A stretch of 64,000 bases of DNA from Rhipicephalus microplus (lineage: Eukaryota > Arthropoda > Arachnida > Ixodida > Ixodidae): NCBI RefSeq assembly GCF_043290135.1, contig NC_134704.1, positions 8,303,501-8,367,500 of the forward strand. The letters run 5' to 3'. The position numbers and the translations under genes are program-made. The notes under the pieces are model-generated. The model searched no databases, was not told where the DNA came from, and was given only the letters and a program-made list of their open reading frames with translations. Of this stretch, positions 53,903 to 64,000 are shown piece after piece. Within the stretch, counting starts at the first letter, position 1. The number at the start of each line of letters is the position of its first letter.

Positions 53903-54660
53903 TCTTTTTTTTTTTTCCTTTAAATAGTGAGGTTGAGGATTCGTACTTTGCAGTGAAGGGTTTATTTTCACTCGTGCCTTGACTTTAGCCACCAATCAGA
54001 TAACCTCCTTCTTGTTAAGTCTACCCGCTTAAAGTCTATTTTGCCCTCCCTGTCCCTAAAACTCAGTGCTTTGAAAAACTCTGCGCCATCATACTGAACT
54101 ATAGGGTGAAGCCCTTTACAGAAGATTATCAAGTGTTCGGCAGTTTCTTGTTCCTCTCCACACGCACTGCATACTGTGTCTACCCCTTCGTATTTGGCCC
54201 GATATGTCTTGGTTCGCAATACTCCCATCCTGGCCTCAAACAGTAGAGAACTACCCCGAGTGTTATCATAAATCCTTTCCTTGGCAATTTCCTGCTTAAA
54301 AGTTCGATAGATCTCTAGTGCGGACTTCTTAATCATTAATTCTCCACATGTCAGTCTCCGTTTCCTTCACTTTCTTCGTAACTGATAGTTCTTTTTAGTT
54401 TGGCCACCTGCTGTTTTCTAAGTATTTACCAGTCAATTTCCTGGTTCGCTTCCTCCATTTTGTATCGACATTCTTCATGTACAAGTAGCTGAAAACCTTC
54501 CTAGCCTAACGCTCCTCCCCCATTTCTCTCAATCGCTTCTCAAATTTTATCTTGCTGCTAGCTTCTCTGCCCTCAAATGATGTCCATCCCATATCACCTT
54601 GTGCTCCCTGATTTGGTGTATTCCCGTGAGCTCCTAAAGCAAGCCTACCTATTCCACGTT
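53903..54660 (-). mobile_element. LINE 3' fragment with Cys-His knuckle
   Basis: A minus frame at 53968-54336 codes MGVLRTKTYRAKYEGVDTVC, then CGEEQETAEHLIIFC, a C2HC knuckle usual at LINE ORF2 ends, and LTRRRLSDWWLKSR before the stop. Upstream frames (LALGAHGNTPNQGAQGDMGW, KIKFEKRLREMGEER) continue the same protein to about 54650 across small frameshifts. Confidence 0.7.
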
Positions 54661-54738
54661 GCTTAAAAAGTTTTGTGGACACGCAACACCACCTGTTGAC
54701 GCAGTTTTGAGTAGTGCAAAGTCCGACTTCCTTGCAGA

Positions 54739-54860
54739 TGACGATAGTTATAGCGCGAGAACAGAACGACGACATCGACAAGGACACGAGTGGTAACTTC
54801 CAACTCGTGTCCTTTTTGTCTCGGTGTCGTCGTTCTGTTATAGTGCTATAACTATCGTCA
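54739..54860. repeat. Foldback hairpin, family 1 copy
   Basis: TGACGATAGTTATAGCGCGA and its inverted partner TATAACTATCGTCA enclose further matched arms (GAACGACGACA / GTCGTCGTTC, AAGGACACGAGT / ACTCGTGTCCTT). It is followed by CATGTCATACCAACTAGCCC, the same flank as the copy at 57037-57128. Confidence 0.85.
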
Positions 54861-54903
54861 TGTCATACCAACTAGCCCAAGCTGCCACACTTCCTTGCAC
54901 AGT

Positions 54904-54976
54904 TTGCACCTAGCTGATTGCGCAGCAAACTGTGCAAGTTCCTTGCACAGTTTGCTGCGCAACCAGCTAGGTGCAA
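54904..54976. repeat. Near-perfect 35-bp palindrome with 3-base loop
   Basis: Left arm 54904-54938 begins TTGCACCTAGCTG; right arm 54942-54976 ends CAGCTAGGTGCAA. Thirty-four of 35 positions pair. Confidence 0.9.
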
Positions 54977-55149
54977 CTACAGCGTACAAAACAACGATTG
55001 AGCTAAATATTAGATGTATTTGCGCATTGAACACTCAGAAAAAAATCTACGAATTTCTCTCCGCTAGTAGCGCGCGTCACCAAACCGCCGTGAAGTGCGT
55101 GCTGGTTCACTCACCTGAACGACGGGGAAAACAAGAGCAGACGCAATAG

Positions 55150-56757
55150 CTTCGCACTCTAGGAAAAAAGACCCCAGATAGTTCGCGCTACTGTCACTAC
55201 TGTTGCGTTGGGAATTGCCACGGATGTAGATGACTTAAGTTTTACTGATTTCTGCAGCTTTCGCAAAGCAGGATGACGAGAGCGCTAAATAGAGGCCGTT
55301 GCGAACGTGTTCAGTATGCGAATTAATACCCGCGTTCTCCACAGCCGTTCGCTTGAGTAAGAATTATAATGTAGGTCTCCTGTTATTGTTTTGAGTAGCC
55401 TTGAGGGAGATACCGTGGTAACTTTGACTATGAAGCTTAACATACCCCCTGACCGCGGTGCGCGACGTGCAACAGTAGGTGACGCCGGCCCGTGATAAAC
55501 ATCGCAAGCGCTGCGACCACCGATAATCTGAGGTTATCGCATCCACACAGCATTACGCACACTAGGTATTTGAAGGCTTTAAGTGCCGACTTTAACTAGG
55601 AAATGCGAACTCGTGCGTCATACATGTGAATTGCAAAATGATCGTGATCACGAAGAGTTTTTTTCTTTTTTTTTTGGGGGGGGGGGGGGGGGTCTCCGGC
55701 ATTATCAGAGCTATCTCGGAGGCATCGGTTTTGCCTTTCGTTGTACACTAGTGGGCACTCATGTATCTCCATTTGCAGCATATACACACGGAAGACAACC
55801 GTCAACAGAGCATTCGACCATGCGTAATAAAACCTTTCAATGCACAGCAAGCAAGAATGCAACTGCAAAACGAAAATACCCAGGGCCATTCGTGCCATAT
55901 AAAGCGGGCATCGTACCACTGATCGCATAGATCGTTCGTGTATGCACTTAGTTTAGTGCTTGCCTCGAACTATAGATATCATGCAATGCTCGCTTGCACA
56001 TATTGTCAGATGCCGCACGCCGAAATAAATAAACATATTTTCCATTCTGCCCGCATTTCGTTTTGATGAGCTTCATATTTAATGAAGTGAGCTTGGAAAT
56101 TGAAGGAAAAAGCTTGCTGCAAGTTTTTGCGCCTCAAGGCTAACGAAGTAGGAGTGCCTATGCAAGTTCGCTTGCGGACGACTACCCAGTTATGGCCGGC
56201 GCGGCGACGGGGGCGCTAGTGGCGTCGTTTTTCGCAGCGCCGCCTGGGCAGACGGTTTCCAATGAAAAACCCCTGTCATGTGCGTCGGCAGGATTTGTCT
56301 AGCCTGTCGCTTTCGATTGCTTTTGTCGGGGCAACCCAGGGGGAAGGGAGAGGCGGAAATACATATGTTGCATCGCACCAGGGGTAGTATCAGGGAGGAT
56401 TACAAAAATTGCAATTTTTCTTTAATCCCCCTAGGGTAGTATGTAGGTGTTCTGTGGCTAGGACAGAGAACAGTGCGTATCTAAGCATCTGTGGCATAGA
56501 ATAACATTATAACTTAGCCCTCCGCAGTCTCCTGACGCCGTGAACCTCTCGCCAAAGGGTGGGGGGTGGATGTGGTTTTTGAGAAAAAAAAAAAAGGCAT
56601 TAGGGGTGGGTGGAGGAGAGATAATAAGAATAGAAGAAAATAGGTGAAGAGATAGATAAGGCAAATGACAGAAAAAGAAGGAGATTGGAAAGTTTGGAGC
56701 CAGTCGAAAAAGCCCATGATGGGGCCCCACTTGGCGAGAGCTTCAGAACTTCAGACC
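55150..56757. other. Region between the two genes, unassigned part
   Basis: No gene recognised. It has a T then G run at 55662-55692 (about 18 G) and a GC-rich patch at 56185-56245. Short frames are low complexity. Confidence 0.45.
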
Positions 56758-57165
56758 TAGAAGTGTGGTGGTTTGAGCTAGTTGGTATGACATGATGATA
56801 GTCGAGACCAGTTCTGGTCTCGCGCCATAGCTATGCTCAGGAGACCGCGCAGGGCAAACAGTCGGCGGGAGCTGCGCTAGAGTGTACTAGAAGTGTGTAG
56901 CTGCGCTGTCGTTGGAGAACGCGGGAGCTGCGATGTAACGAATGATATTCTTACACCGTGGCGGGGGCGAACCATATTCAGCTTGAAATCCTCCGAGCAA
57001 CTCGCCGAGTGGTGCCCAGCCGGGCCCCACCCTTGGCGATAGTTATAGTGCGAGAACAAAACGACGACACAGAGACAAGAAGGACTTGTCTCTGTGTCGT
57101 CGTTTTGTTTTCGCGCTATAACTATCGTCATGTCATACCAACTAGCCCAAGCTGCCCCACTTCTA
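56758..57165. mobile_element. Foldback/MITE element with 40-base terminal repeats
   Basis: The left end TAGAAGTGTGGTGGTTTGAG and continuing CTAGTTGGTATGACATGATG matches the complement of the right end (57121-57165). An internal hairpin at 57037-57128 has about 43-base arms (ACGACGACACAGAGACAAG and its complement). The 54739 hairpin shares the right half. No coding capacity. Confidence 0.82.
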
Positions 57166-58191
57166 GTTACCCTTCCTCAATTGGACTTTGTTTGTAGCCT
57201 GGAATCCATGGCCCCTATGGATGGTGTGTAACTGCACTATTGCTTAAAAAAAATAGATGTTGAAGAAAAACATTATCAAAAAAGATTAAAAAGACAAGAA
57301 AGTAATCACTAATGTAATAACAATACCTTGATTTTGGGAGCCGACCAGACAGCTGAGTTTGCCAAACCCGATTAATTTGGCATGTATGTCTCATACCAGA
57401 GGTATGATTGAATAACTCTGGTCTCATACTTACTCGCATTTCAAAAATTACTTCCCGGCTCCTTTTTCTTTTTTTGAGTATTTGTTGTAGGGGCCTTATG
57501 TTGATCATACGTTTAGTGCCTTGAATGAAATTACACACCGCATCAAACACATCTCTGTGACAATTTCCCAAAACGAAGGCACCAAAATTTAAATGTTTCT
57601 GTGGTTAAACTTAAACCTAGTTTTTTTTTAGACCGGTTCCCTCAAAGTTTCATGTATCAAACCGTGACGATCAAACTCTGTGCCGGCTCTCAACTTTCCT
57701 ATCTCTCTCTCTCTCTCTGTCTCTCTTTTGTCGCTTGCCTTCTCTCTTTTCACTTATATTCATCTATTATTTTGCATGTAGCTGCTGTAGTGCTTCATCA
57801 GAGAACACCTACGACTTTATGCACGGCTAAATGCTTATTAAATTATGTATAACATATAATTCAAGATTGACCTTGTATAATTTCTGCCCATGGAGCTGTG
57901 TAGCTGCAGCGGTCGTAGTGGTGATGATGATGCTGCGGCTCACGTCTGCGCGCGTCTGATTAGCCTGATCGTTGTTTATGAACGCCCGCGAAAGTTGTTT
58001 GGTATAACACCAGCCTTTTTTATATGCCTCCGTTCCTAAACGAGTGATTTAATAGGTTCCAATTCATTCAGTAGTGACCACAGCCGCGACAACGCTGACG
58101 CACTGTGCGTTCAGGGCGGCAATCACCAAATCCCAGCCGGTACCAGCTGTCGCAGTAGGCGAAACCAAGTCTGTGGACAAGTGCCTACACC
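57166..58191. promoter_or_regulatory. Presumed centrin promoter and 5' untranslated region
   Basis: CT repeats lie at 57702-57725. The last 120 bases before the centrin ATG are less A/T-rich (ACAGCCGCGACAACGCTGAC). No TATA box is evident, and a transcription start cannot be placed. The stretch 57215-57600 shows nothing known. Confidence 0.35.
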
Positions 58192-58194
58192 ATG
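58192..58194 (+). CDS. CETN: Centrin exon 1: the initiator ATG only
   Basis: The coding part of exon 1 is just ATG, followed at once by donor GTAAGT. The intron (58195-58260, 66 bases) ends TTCCAACAG. Without splicing the frame would add 22 residues unlike any centrin N-terminus. The 5' untranslated region lies just upstream; its start is not visible. Confidence 0.82.
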
Positions 58195-61100
58195 GTAAGT
58201 GCTTTCGTCGTAATCGAAATTAACGCAGCGGCACCTGTTAAGCCCCATCTATTCCAACAGTCCCGGAAGAGCGCAACATCTGGAGGGTATAAGCGCAAGC
58301 TCAGCGGCAAGCCCGAACCGAGCGATGAACAGAAAAATGACATCAACGCGGCGTTCAACCTATTTGACCCCAGTAGCAGTGGGTTTATGGAAGCGAAGGA
58401 CTTGAAGGCGAGTACTCAGGCGTACTGCTTGCTACTAACAACGCGCTCGTTCGCGCCTTTGACATAATGCTCACTTTTCTGCCACCAGTTCGCAATGCGG
58501 GCCCTGGGTTTCGAACCTAGAAAGGAGGAGGTCAAGAAGCTGCTTGCAGAGATAGACAAGCAAGAGACTGGTAATTCGATCCTTTATATCACAAATCTAG
58601 TTTGCATTAAGAAGATGCTACGAATCTGATGCTTAGGCACGTCGCTAGCTTGTTTGGTCGCGTAATAATGATTACGAAATACTGACTAGCCAGATTTAGT
58701 ACACTTGTCGAAATGGCTGACTGGGTGAGTCGGTGATTCGTGATACCTGAGATACGAGCGTATAACAACATAGGGACACAAGAAGACAATAATTAAGTTC
58801 CCGTCATCGACCCTGTGTAGCTACACGCTCGTACTTCAAGTATCATATGCTATATAATACTGTCCATGCTTCGTGAAAGGCGGATGACGTAATCATGCAA
58901 ATACTACACTAAAGGGCTCATTTGGGCCGATTGTACATATTCAAGAAAGCTAGAAACGGCGCGAAACATCGGACAGTGACAGTGTTTCGCGCTGTTCTTA
59001 GGTACTCAAATATTTGAGTGTGGTGCATAATGTGTTGAAGTGCCCTTTAAATGTAGTACTTGCTGAAGTAGTGTATCTCTGTGTGATCCATTTCTCCTGC
59101 TCCAAACATCTAGGCAAAATAGCTCGAGAAGACTTCATGAATGTAATGGCCACAAGATTGGCGGAGAAGGACATTAATGAAGAAATCATGAAAGCATTCC
59201 AATTGTTTGATGAAGACAACACCGGCAAGATTTCCTTTAAAAACCTTAAGAGCGTCGCAAAACAGCTCTCCGAAAACCTGTCGGATGAAGAACTGCAGGT
59301 AAGAAAAATGACTCACAGCCCAGTGACTTACAGAAAAGTGACTTACAGAAAAGAAGTGACTTACAGAAAAGAAGTGACTTACAGCCCAGCGCAAGGCAAG
59401 TTTACTTTTGTAGGATACAGTAGAGGTGAAAATAATTCATATAGTAATGTCCAAAGCTGTGCTCGAACTATCAGATATTATACTAATTATTGCCATTGGT
59501 CATATTCAATTACAGATTGAGTTTCTTTATTGTGATTGGTTCTTTGACACACACAAACTGCAAAAGGGAGAAAATCACCAGTGAGAAATTCGACTTTATT
59601 TGGGCTTAATTGTAATCAGCAGTCCATCATGTGATGGCAGTATAGAAATTGTCCTTAAGGGACACATAAGAGAAACAATGATTTGGTTTAGATTGATAAA
59701 CTGCACTCTTAGAACTGTAATGCCACAAGCCATAAGTTTATTATTAGTGGAGAAAATCAGTGTTCATGTTTAATTTATAAATCTTGCACCGAAATCTCCG
59801 CGCGTGATGTAACAATTTTCAAATATATATTTCGTCTTTTCGTGACATTGACTCAATAAAATTTTTGAAATTTCATATTCTTGGTTTAGGGCACCCACAA
59901 GAAACAATGTAGTTAATTTTTATTGAGTAAAAGCCATGTAAAATTTACGTCACGCGGTTTGGTGCAGGAATCTCAAAGTGGCGTCTTCACCAGCATTTTC
60001 TTCTCACTTGTTTCCTCGCTTACCAAGCGTCATGTCGCAACAAGGGTAGTGTTTTTGGGATTGTGAAACTGCGTTTTACTAATATGCCAAAAATAGTTTT
60101 GCTCTTTAATGCCCCTTAAATCTCAAAACACTGCTTATAGCATTTGGCTGCTGTTTGTGGCCTATATTAGCAGATGTAACCATCTTCTTGATATTTGTAG
60201 CCTTCTTCATTATTCACTGCTACTTCCACTTCAGGACAACGGCCTCCCTCAGTGATCTTCAATTTTTCCTATCTTAAGTGTGCCGATTCTTTTTACTTCT
60301 GCAAACTTTTTCATTTTATCACTCCATCTAACTAGCTGTCCTCCTGTACTGCATTCCTCATCCCTTGGTATCAATTTCAATGCCCCAACTGTTCACCAGC
60401 TGTCTGATCTTTGCATTATGTGGCTGGCCTAGGTCCATTCCTTTGCCTAAAGGGGCACTGACGCTTTTTTTCAAAGGCGAGTTTTACCTTTCATACTAAT
60501 CTCCTGTGTGCAGAAATGTCTCTGAGCAAGTGTGCAGCTCAGCAAATGCTGATAACATACTTTATTTTGGTATTAAAGTCAATTTTTTTATGGGGGCACA
60601 CTTGCAGACTGCAACACTAGCTTGACGTCAGGTTACAACAATAATTCTAGCAAGTTCACATCGCAGTTTGGCTACTTGGGATGTCGTTAGGTACCATAAC
60701 TTCCAAGATAGCTGCTTGTGCGTCATCATATAGTTTCATACTATCCCCTAAGCTACCGACTCTAGCAAGAATGAAAAAGTTATTTTTTTTTTTGAAAAAG
60801 TATGTTATTAAAAGCCTTGTTCCTAACTTATAACAAGAAAAACCTGAAAAATTTCAGTTCTTTCAAGTAATTCAAAAGTGTCCACACTTGTGGACAGAAA
60901 TTGTGAACGTTGTCAAAGGGGCATCAACATAAGGGTACTCTAGTTAGGAGCATCGTGGAACCTTATGAAACACTCTTCCTCATGAGGACACAGGAGGACA
61001 TATTTGGTGTACTTAGCTCTGTAACTGGTTGTTCTTACTGGTTGTTTGATTTCGCCACCGCAGTCCCGTTTCTGCACAGCAATGCATTTTTTTAGCTCAC

Positions 61101-63497
61101 AAGACTCTGGGACGGGGTCATAGCGGTCATTTCATGAGTCAGTATTCAGTAATCGCACAGGTCTTTGAGTTGTCAGGGCACCTTGCTCTGATTTTGCCTC
61201 TGCAGTTCCCGTTTCTGCTCAGCATTGAATTTTTTAGCTGGCAAGACTCTTGGACATGGTCATAGCGGTCATTACGTGCACCAATATTCAGTAATTGCAC
61301 AGGCCTGGAGCTGTCGGTCGCAGGCGTTTTATTTTATTTTTCTTGCCGTTGCGTGTTGGATTTCTCTAATCTAGTTCATGTAATGTCTTGCTTGAGCTGA
61401 AGCAGGGAAAGAACTTCCTTTCTTAGTATGCCCATGGTTTGACCTCCACATTGGTACTCAATCCATGCATTTCACACAGCAACGTCCACAATTTGGGTGA
61501 AGAACTTCACTGTTCATTTCCTTGTTCTTACTGGTTGTTTGATTTTCTTGTTCTATTTACCGACCAGGTCCGTGTCACCCATGCATCCATTGTACTCTGC
61601 GACAACTGCTGGCTGGAAACTTCAACCTTCATATTAGCTTCCTTAACACCACTGCTTGCAGGTACATCTGCAGAATCACATGTAGACTCATCCTCACTTA
61701 TAGGAGAAAAAAGGCTATGTTCTCCTTCATCTCCTGACTTCGAGAGACCTACATCACTTTCCTCTAGCATGGCAGAAATCTCTTCATTGGTCAGGAATCT
61801 GGCTGTTGAGTGCCAACCAAAGTATGCTCGTCACACGTTGGCAACTTTTGTTCACCAATGTGGATCATTGTGAACACATATCTCATGTTTCAGTGGTAGC
61901 GCATACCAACTGAGCAACAATTTGTTATGCTTGAATGAAGTGCAAGTTCAGTGCGTGAGCAAAAAGTTTCACGTAATATTGATAAGTACAGAATGATAGC
62001 CGAAAAATTGACACTTCCATCACCGCAAGCTGCTCAGGCTTTTTTCCACCATTTCAACTTTTCACCGCAGCACTTTTATAAGACTAGTGGTGCTCTCTAT
62101 CGGGTATCGTGGAAACTATATGCCGGTCTTTCAAACATAGCACATTTGAATTCTTCAAGTTCAGTTTTGTTGGAATACTACACCTAAACATTGATGCCTA
62201 CAAATATGGATGCTAAATGTGAAGAGGCTATAATACCTAGAGGGGAACCTGGCACTAGTGTCTATGTGGGCTCTCTCAGCAGCGATTCTACCACCATGGG
62301 AATGATGGGAAGTACAGGCTTCAGATGGCTTTCGTTCTTGAGATTTGCGATGCTTGTTTTCCAAATATAAAGCTAAGTGATGCAATGTTATTTCCATTTA
62401 AAACATGTTTAATCATTTTGTAGGCTAAACTTATTGCAAAATGTTTCCATGACCGTGAGATGGAAGAGCAACCTGAACAAATTCTATCACCAGGGTATGC
62501 AATGCTCTGCCATTGCAGTGATGGAAGTGCTGCTCCAAAGGAGAAATGCTGCTCCATGCTGCTCCGAAGTGCAATATTTGCTAGTAACTGCTCCAAACCT
62601 GCTCCAAAATGGTGTAAGCAAACTTAAAAGAATGAACTTGAACCATGGGACCATCTCGTGAGCCTAAATGAAACCAAAGGCAAGCTGTACGCACTATCAT
62701 TGTAGTATGCTACTTAGTGGTGTAAATCCAGAAAAGTCTCAAGAGGGGACACAAATCCGGCCATGGTGTCAAATTCGTATTTTTAATATGGGTTGTATTT
62801 TTAAATAAGAATTAAATCATGCGTTCAAACAAAATTTTTTAAAATGAGCATGGGGTTTGAGCTTGAGCAATTGCATTGTTCTTGGCAGATCCATATGTAA
62901 ATTCGCAGAGTCTGTTAAATGATTTGACAGGCGCAGCAAACGCTAACATGGAATATATCATTGTTTGCTCAGTGAAGTGGTTCAAAATAATTTTACTGAA
63001 ATAGCAGTGCATATGTTCACAATGCACGATCTAAGTGATGTTCAATGGCTTATACATATTTTTTTTCTGAATGTTTGTACTGCTCCAAATTTGGTATTTC
63101 ATGTTAAAAAATGCATGCTCTTTTTTCTTGTAATCTGCTGCAAATTTGCATTTTAGTGCTCGAAAAGTAACATTTCGCTGCTCTGAAAATTGCTCCAAAT
63201 TGTATTTCGGCTGTTGCACCCCTGTGCATAGCACAGGTGTAAGTTTGCCATCTTCTGGAAACTTGTCCATGGGCATGCATGTACGGATTTTGAAACAGAA
63301 GTTTCACAACTGGTACGATCAGAGAACTCTCACTACAACATTCCATTACTTCATTGAGAGGATCGTGGAGTATCCCTACCGTGTTAATTTCATCACTTTT
63401 TATGCAGGAGATGATAAGTGAAGCTGACAGAGATGGAGACGGTGAAGTTAACCAGGAGGAGTTTCTTCGAATCATGAAGAAAACTTGTTTATATTAA
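58192..63497 (+). CDS. CETN: Centrin (caltractin), complete, 5 coding exons
   Basis: Join of 58192-58194, 58261-58407, 58489-58570, 59114-59298 and 63408-63497 gives 168 codons plus TAA, the usual centrin length. Centrin is an EF-hand calcium-binding protein of centrioles and basal bodies, also found in nuclear pore and DNA-repair complexes in other animals. Four EF-hand loops are visible: [36 protein letters not shown] and [12 protein letters not shown]. Only the fourth has Glu at position 12, so loops 1-3 are probably weak, as in other animal centrins. The basic N-terminus ([13 protein letters not shown]) and the C-terminal FLRIMKKT are typical. All junctions keep frame. Intron 1 follows the ATG directly, intron 2 is GC-AG, and intron 4 is 4.1 kb and full of repeats. 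Confidence 0.95.
58261..58407 (+). CDS. CETN: Centrin exon 2 (EF-hand 1)
   Basis: Forty-nine codons from [20 protein letters not shown] to FMEAKDLK, the centrin N-terminal tail and first EF-hand. The exon must end at AAG for the frame to continue into [10 protein letters not shown], so the donor is GCGAGT, a GC-AG intron. Confidence 0.93.
58489..58570 (+). CDS. CETN: Centrin exon 3 (EF-hand 2 first part)
   Basis: After acceptor GCCACCAG the exon codes [20 protein letters not shown] and then EIDKQET, ending in one base of a Gly codon before donor [16 protein letters not shown] is a near-invariant centrin string. Confidence 0.94.
58571..59113. other. Centrin intron 3
   Basis: 542 bases, GTAATT to CATCTAG. 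No repeat recognised. Confidence 0.85.
59114..59298 (+). CDS. CETN: Centrin exon 4 (EF-hands 2-3)
   Basis: The exon completes the Gly codon and codes 61 residues including [19 protein letters not shown] and [11 protein letters not shown], the linker helix and third EF-hand. The donor is CAG then GTAAGA (phase 0). Confidence 0.94.
59318..59390 (+). repeat. Tandem repeat at the start of centrin intron 4
   Basis: GTGACTTACAGAAAA units of 15-18 bases are repeated about four times, starting 20 bases after the exon 4 donor. Confidence 0.85.
59653..60119. mobile_element. MITE, ~467 bp
   Basis: The left end CCTTAAGGGACACATAAGAG and the complement of the right end (TTTAAGGGGCATTAAAGAGC) are imperfect inverted repeats. 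The body ('AAACAATGATTTGGTTTAG') looks like a common tick MITE. No transposase. Confidence 0.68.
60200..60460 (-). mobile_element. Divergent RTE-like LINE 3' remnant
   Basis: CCACTTCAGGACAACGGCCT and, further on, GGCCTAGGTCCATTCCTTTG resemble the RTE tail block CCACTGCAGGACAAAGGCCT and the segment coding for a GHVARR-type end at 42421. Coding frame is lost. Confidence 0.5.
60466..61020. other. Centrin intron 4, unassigned part
   Basis: TAAAGGGGCACTGACGC at 60467 may be a MITE end, but no partner was found. A T run is at 60783. Confidence 0.35.
61047..61330 (+). repeat. Tandem duplication, ~143-base unit
   Basis: CCCGTTTCTGCNCAGCA starts at 61065 and 61208; GGTCATAGCGGTCATT and ATTCAGTAAT.GCACAGG recur at the same spacing. 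The copies have diverged by perhaps a sixth. Confidence 0.8.
61380..61830 (-). pseudogene. piggyBac-type transposase, internal deletion
   Basis: Reading minus from 61830: [20 protein letters not shown] and an acidic N-terminus, as in piggyBac transposases, to about 61530. Then at 61515-61385 [10 protein letters not shown], a [18 protein letters not shown] and [12 protein letters not shown], the family's C-terminal helix region. The whole catalytic DDD core between them is missing. Confidence 0.6.
61874..63407. other. Centrin intron 4, distal part, with TGCTCC clusters
   Basis: No exon recognised other than centrin exon 5 at the end. CTGCTCCAAA-like motifs cluster at 62510-62620 and 63078-63200 and may be ends of an unknown MITE. 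Confidence 0.4.
63408..63497 (+). CDS. CETN: Centrin exon 5 (EF-hand 4, stop)
   Basis: Acceptor TTTTTATGCAG precedes [20 protein letters not shown] and RIMKKTCLY, then TAA. This holds the canonical high-affinity EF-hand and the conserved C-terminal helix. A possible 3' untranslated region follows; AATAAG near 63792 is a weak poly(A) candidate. Confidence 0.94.
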   Translation, partial: EMISEADRDGDGEVNQEEFLRIMKKTCLY

Positions 63498-64000
63498 ATT
63501 GTCATGTAAATATAAAACTCTAGAAACACTTTAGCACCTCTGAACAAAAAGACAAAAGGGAGGTCCAGGCAACACATTAGCTATTGTGCTGTCTTTGCCT
63601 TCTTTTTGTTGTTTGCTGGTGCTAAATTGTTTTGCCAGCCTGGATACCCACACATCCATCATTCATGTATTGTGTTTTTTCTGCCAATGTTCACCATTGA
63701 TTGCACATTTTGACCATTGATTGCACATTTTTGTGAAAGCCCCCTCTGTTTGTATTTCCTGAATGTAATCTTATTTTTGTTGAAAGTGTTCAATAAGCAG
63801 AGCTGTTAGAAGAACTGCAGTAGCCACAAAAATTATCAGTCCAAGCAGAATACAGTCCAGCTATTTCGTCAGATGATTAAGCAAAACTAGTGCAGTATGC
63901 TACATCTCTAGTGATGAAAACTATAAAGCCATATGTAAAGGCACATAATGATGTGAATATTAAGGGGCAATAAGAGTAAAAAAAAGACTAGTTTTTTCCA
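63498..64000 (+). other. Centrin 3' flank
   Basis: Probable 3' untranslated region. GATTGCACATTTTGACCATT repeats once in direct order at 63695-63730. No second gene is seen before the window ends. Confidence 0.45.

Noticed and set aside
55583..55930. Plus frame of 115 residues with Gly run
   Set aside because: The Gly run is a poly-G tract; no domain or splice support.
56458..56730. Minus frame of 90 residues between the genes
   Set aside because: Low-complexity Phe/Ser/Leu composition from an A/G-rich stretch; no homologous motif.

Overview
The window looks like nuclear DNA of an ixodid tick. It holds interrupted animal-type genes and a dense, nested load of transposons. The strongest taxonomic hint is at least three copies of a tRNA-headed SINE that I recognise as the tick element Ruka, beside RTE, I and CR1-like LINEs, Ty3/gypsy and Penelope fragments, Tigger, Mutator-like and piggyBac DNA transposons. 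The genus cannot be fixed by eye.

Two host genes stand head to head. On the minus strand, nine exons between 53172 and 13513 encode the N-terminal ~327 residues of an SMCHD1 ortholog (GHKL ATPase chromatin protein): ubiquitin-like start, then the whole ATP-binding core. Exon phases agree across all eight junctions. The later exons must lie left of the window. On the plus strand, five exons between 58192 and 63497 encode a complete 168-residue centrin with four EF-hands. About 5 kb separates the two start codons.

Almost everything else is transposon, mostly inside SMCHD1 introns. Left part (1-12.1 kb): a frameshifted Mutator-like element running off the left edge, a Ruka remnant, a probable solo LTR, three Tigger-type elements and a Mutator-like element with an open transposase and terminal repeats (8852-12059). 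Introns 6-8 (13.7-26.1 kb): MITEs, Ruka, a short RTE insertion with an inverted 5' part and a clean target duplication, and a nearly whole Tigger (21827-24080). Intron 5 (26.2-39.4 kb): a full-length I-type LINE with a 14-bp target duplication (27620-33045) and a Ty3/gypsy element with two 131-bp LTRs (33722-38842). Intron 2 (40.7-52.4 kb): a Penelope-like remnant, a Tigger MITE, an RTE element carrying a 5' inversion, an internal 314-bp duplication and a nested I-type fragment, then CR1-like, Ruka and a second RTE copy. The region between the two genes holds a LINE tail and two foldback elements. Centrin intron 4 holds a MITE, an LINE tail and a piggyBac deletion derivative.

No bacterial-type operons, CRISPR arrays or rRNA genes were seen; the only tRNA-like sequences are SINE or LINE heads. 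Boundaries marked approximate were placed by eye from terminal repeats and similarity between copies inside the window.
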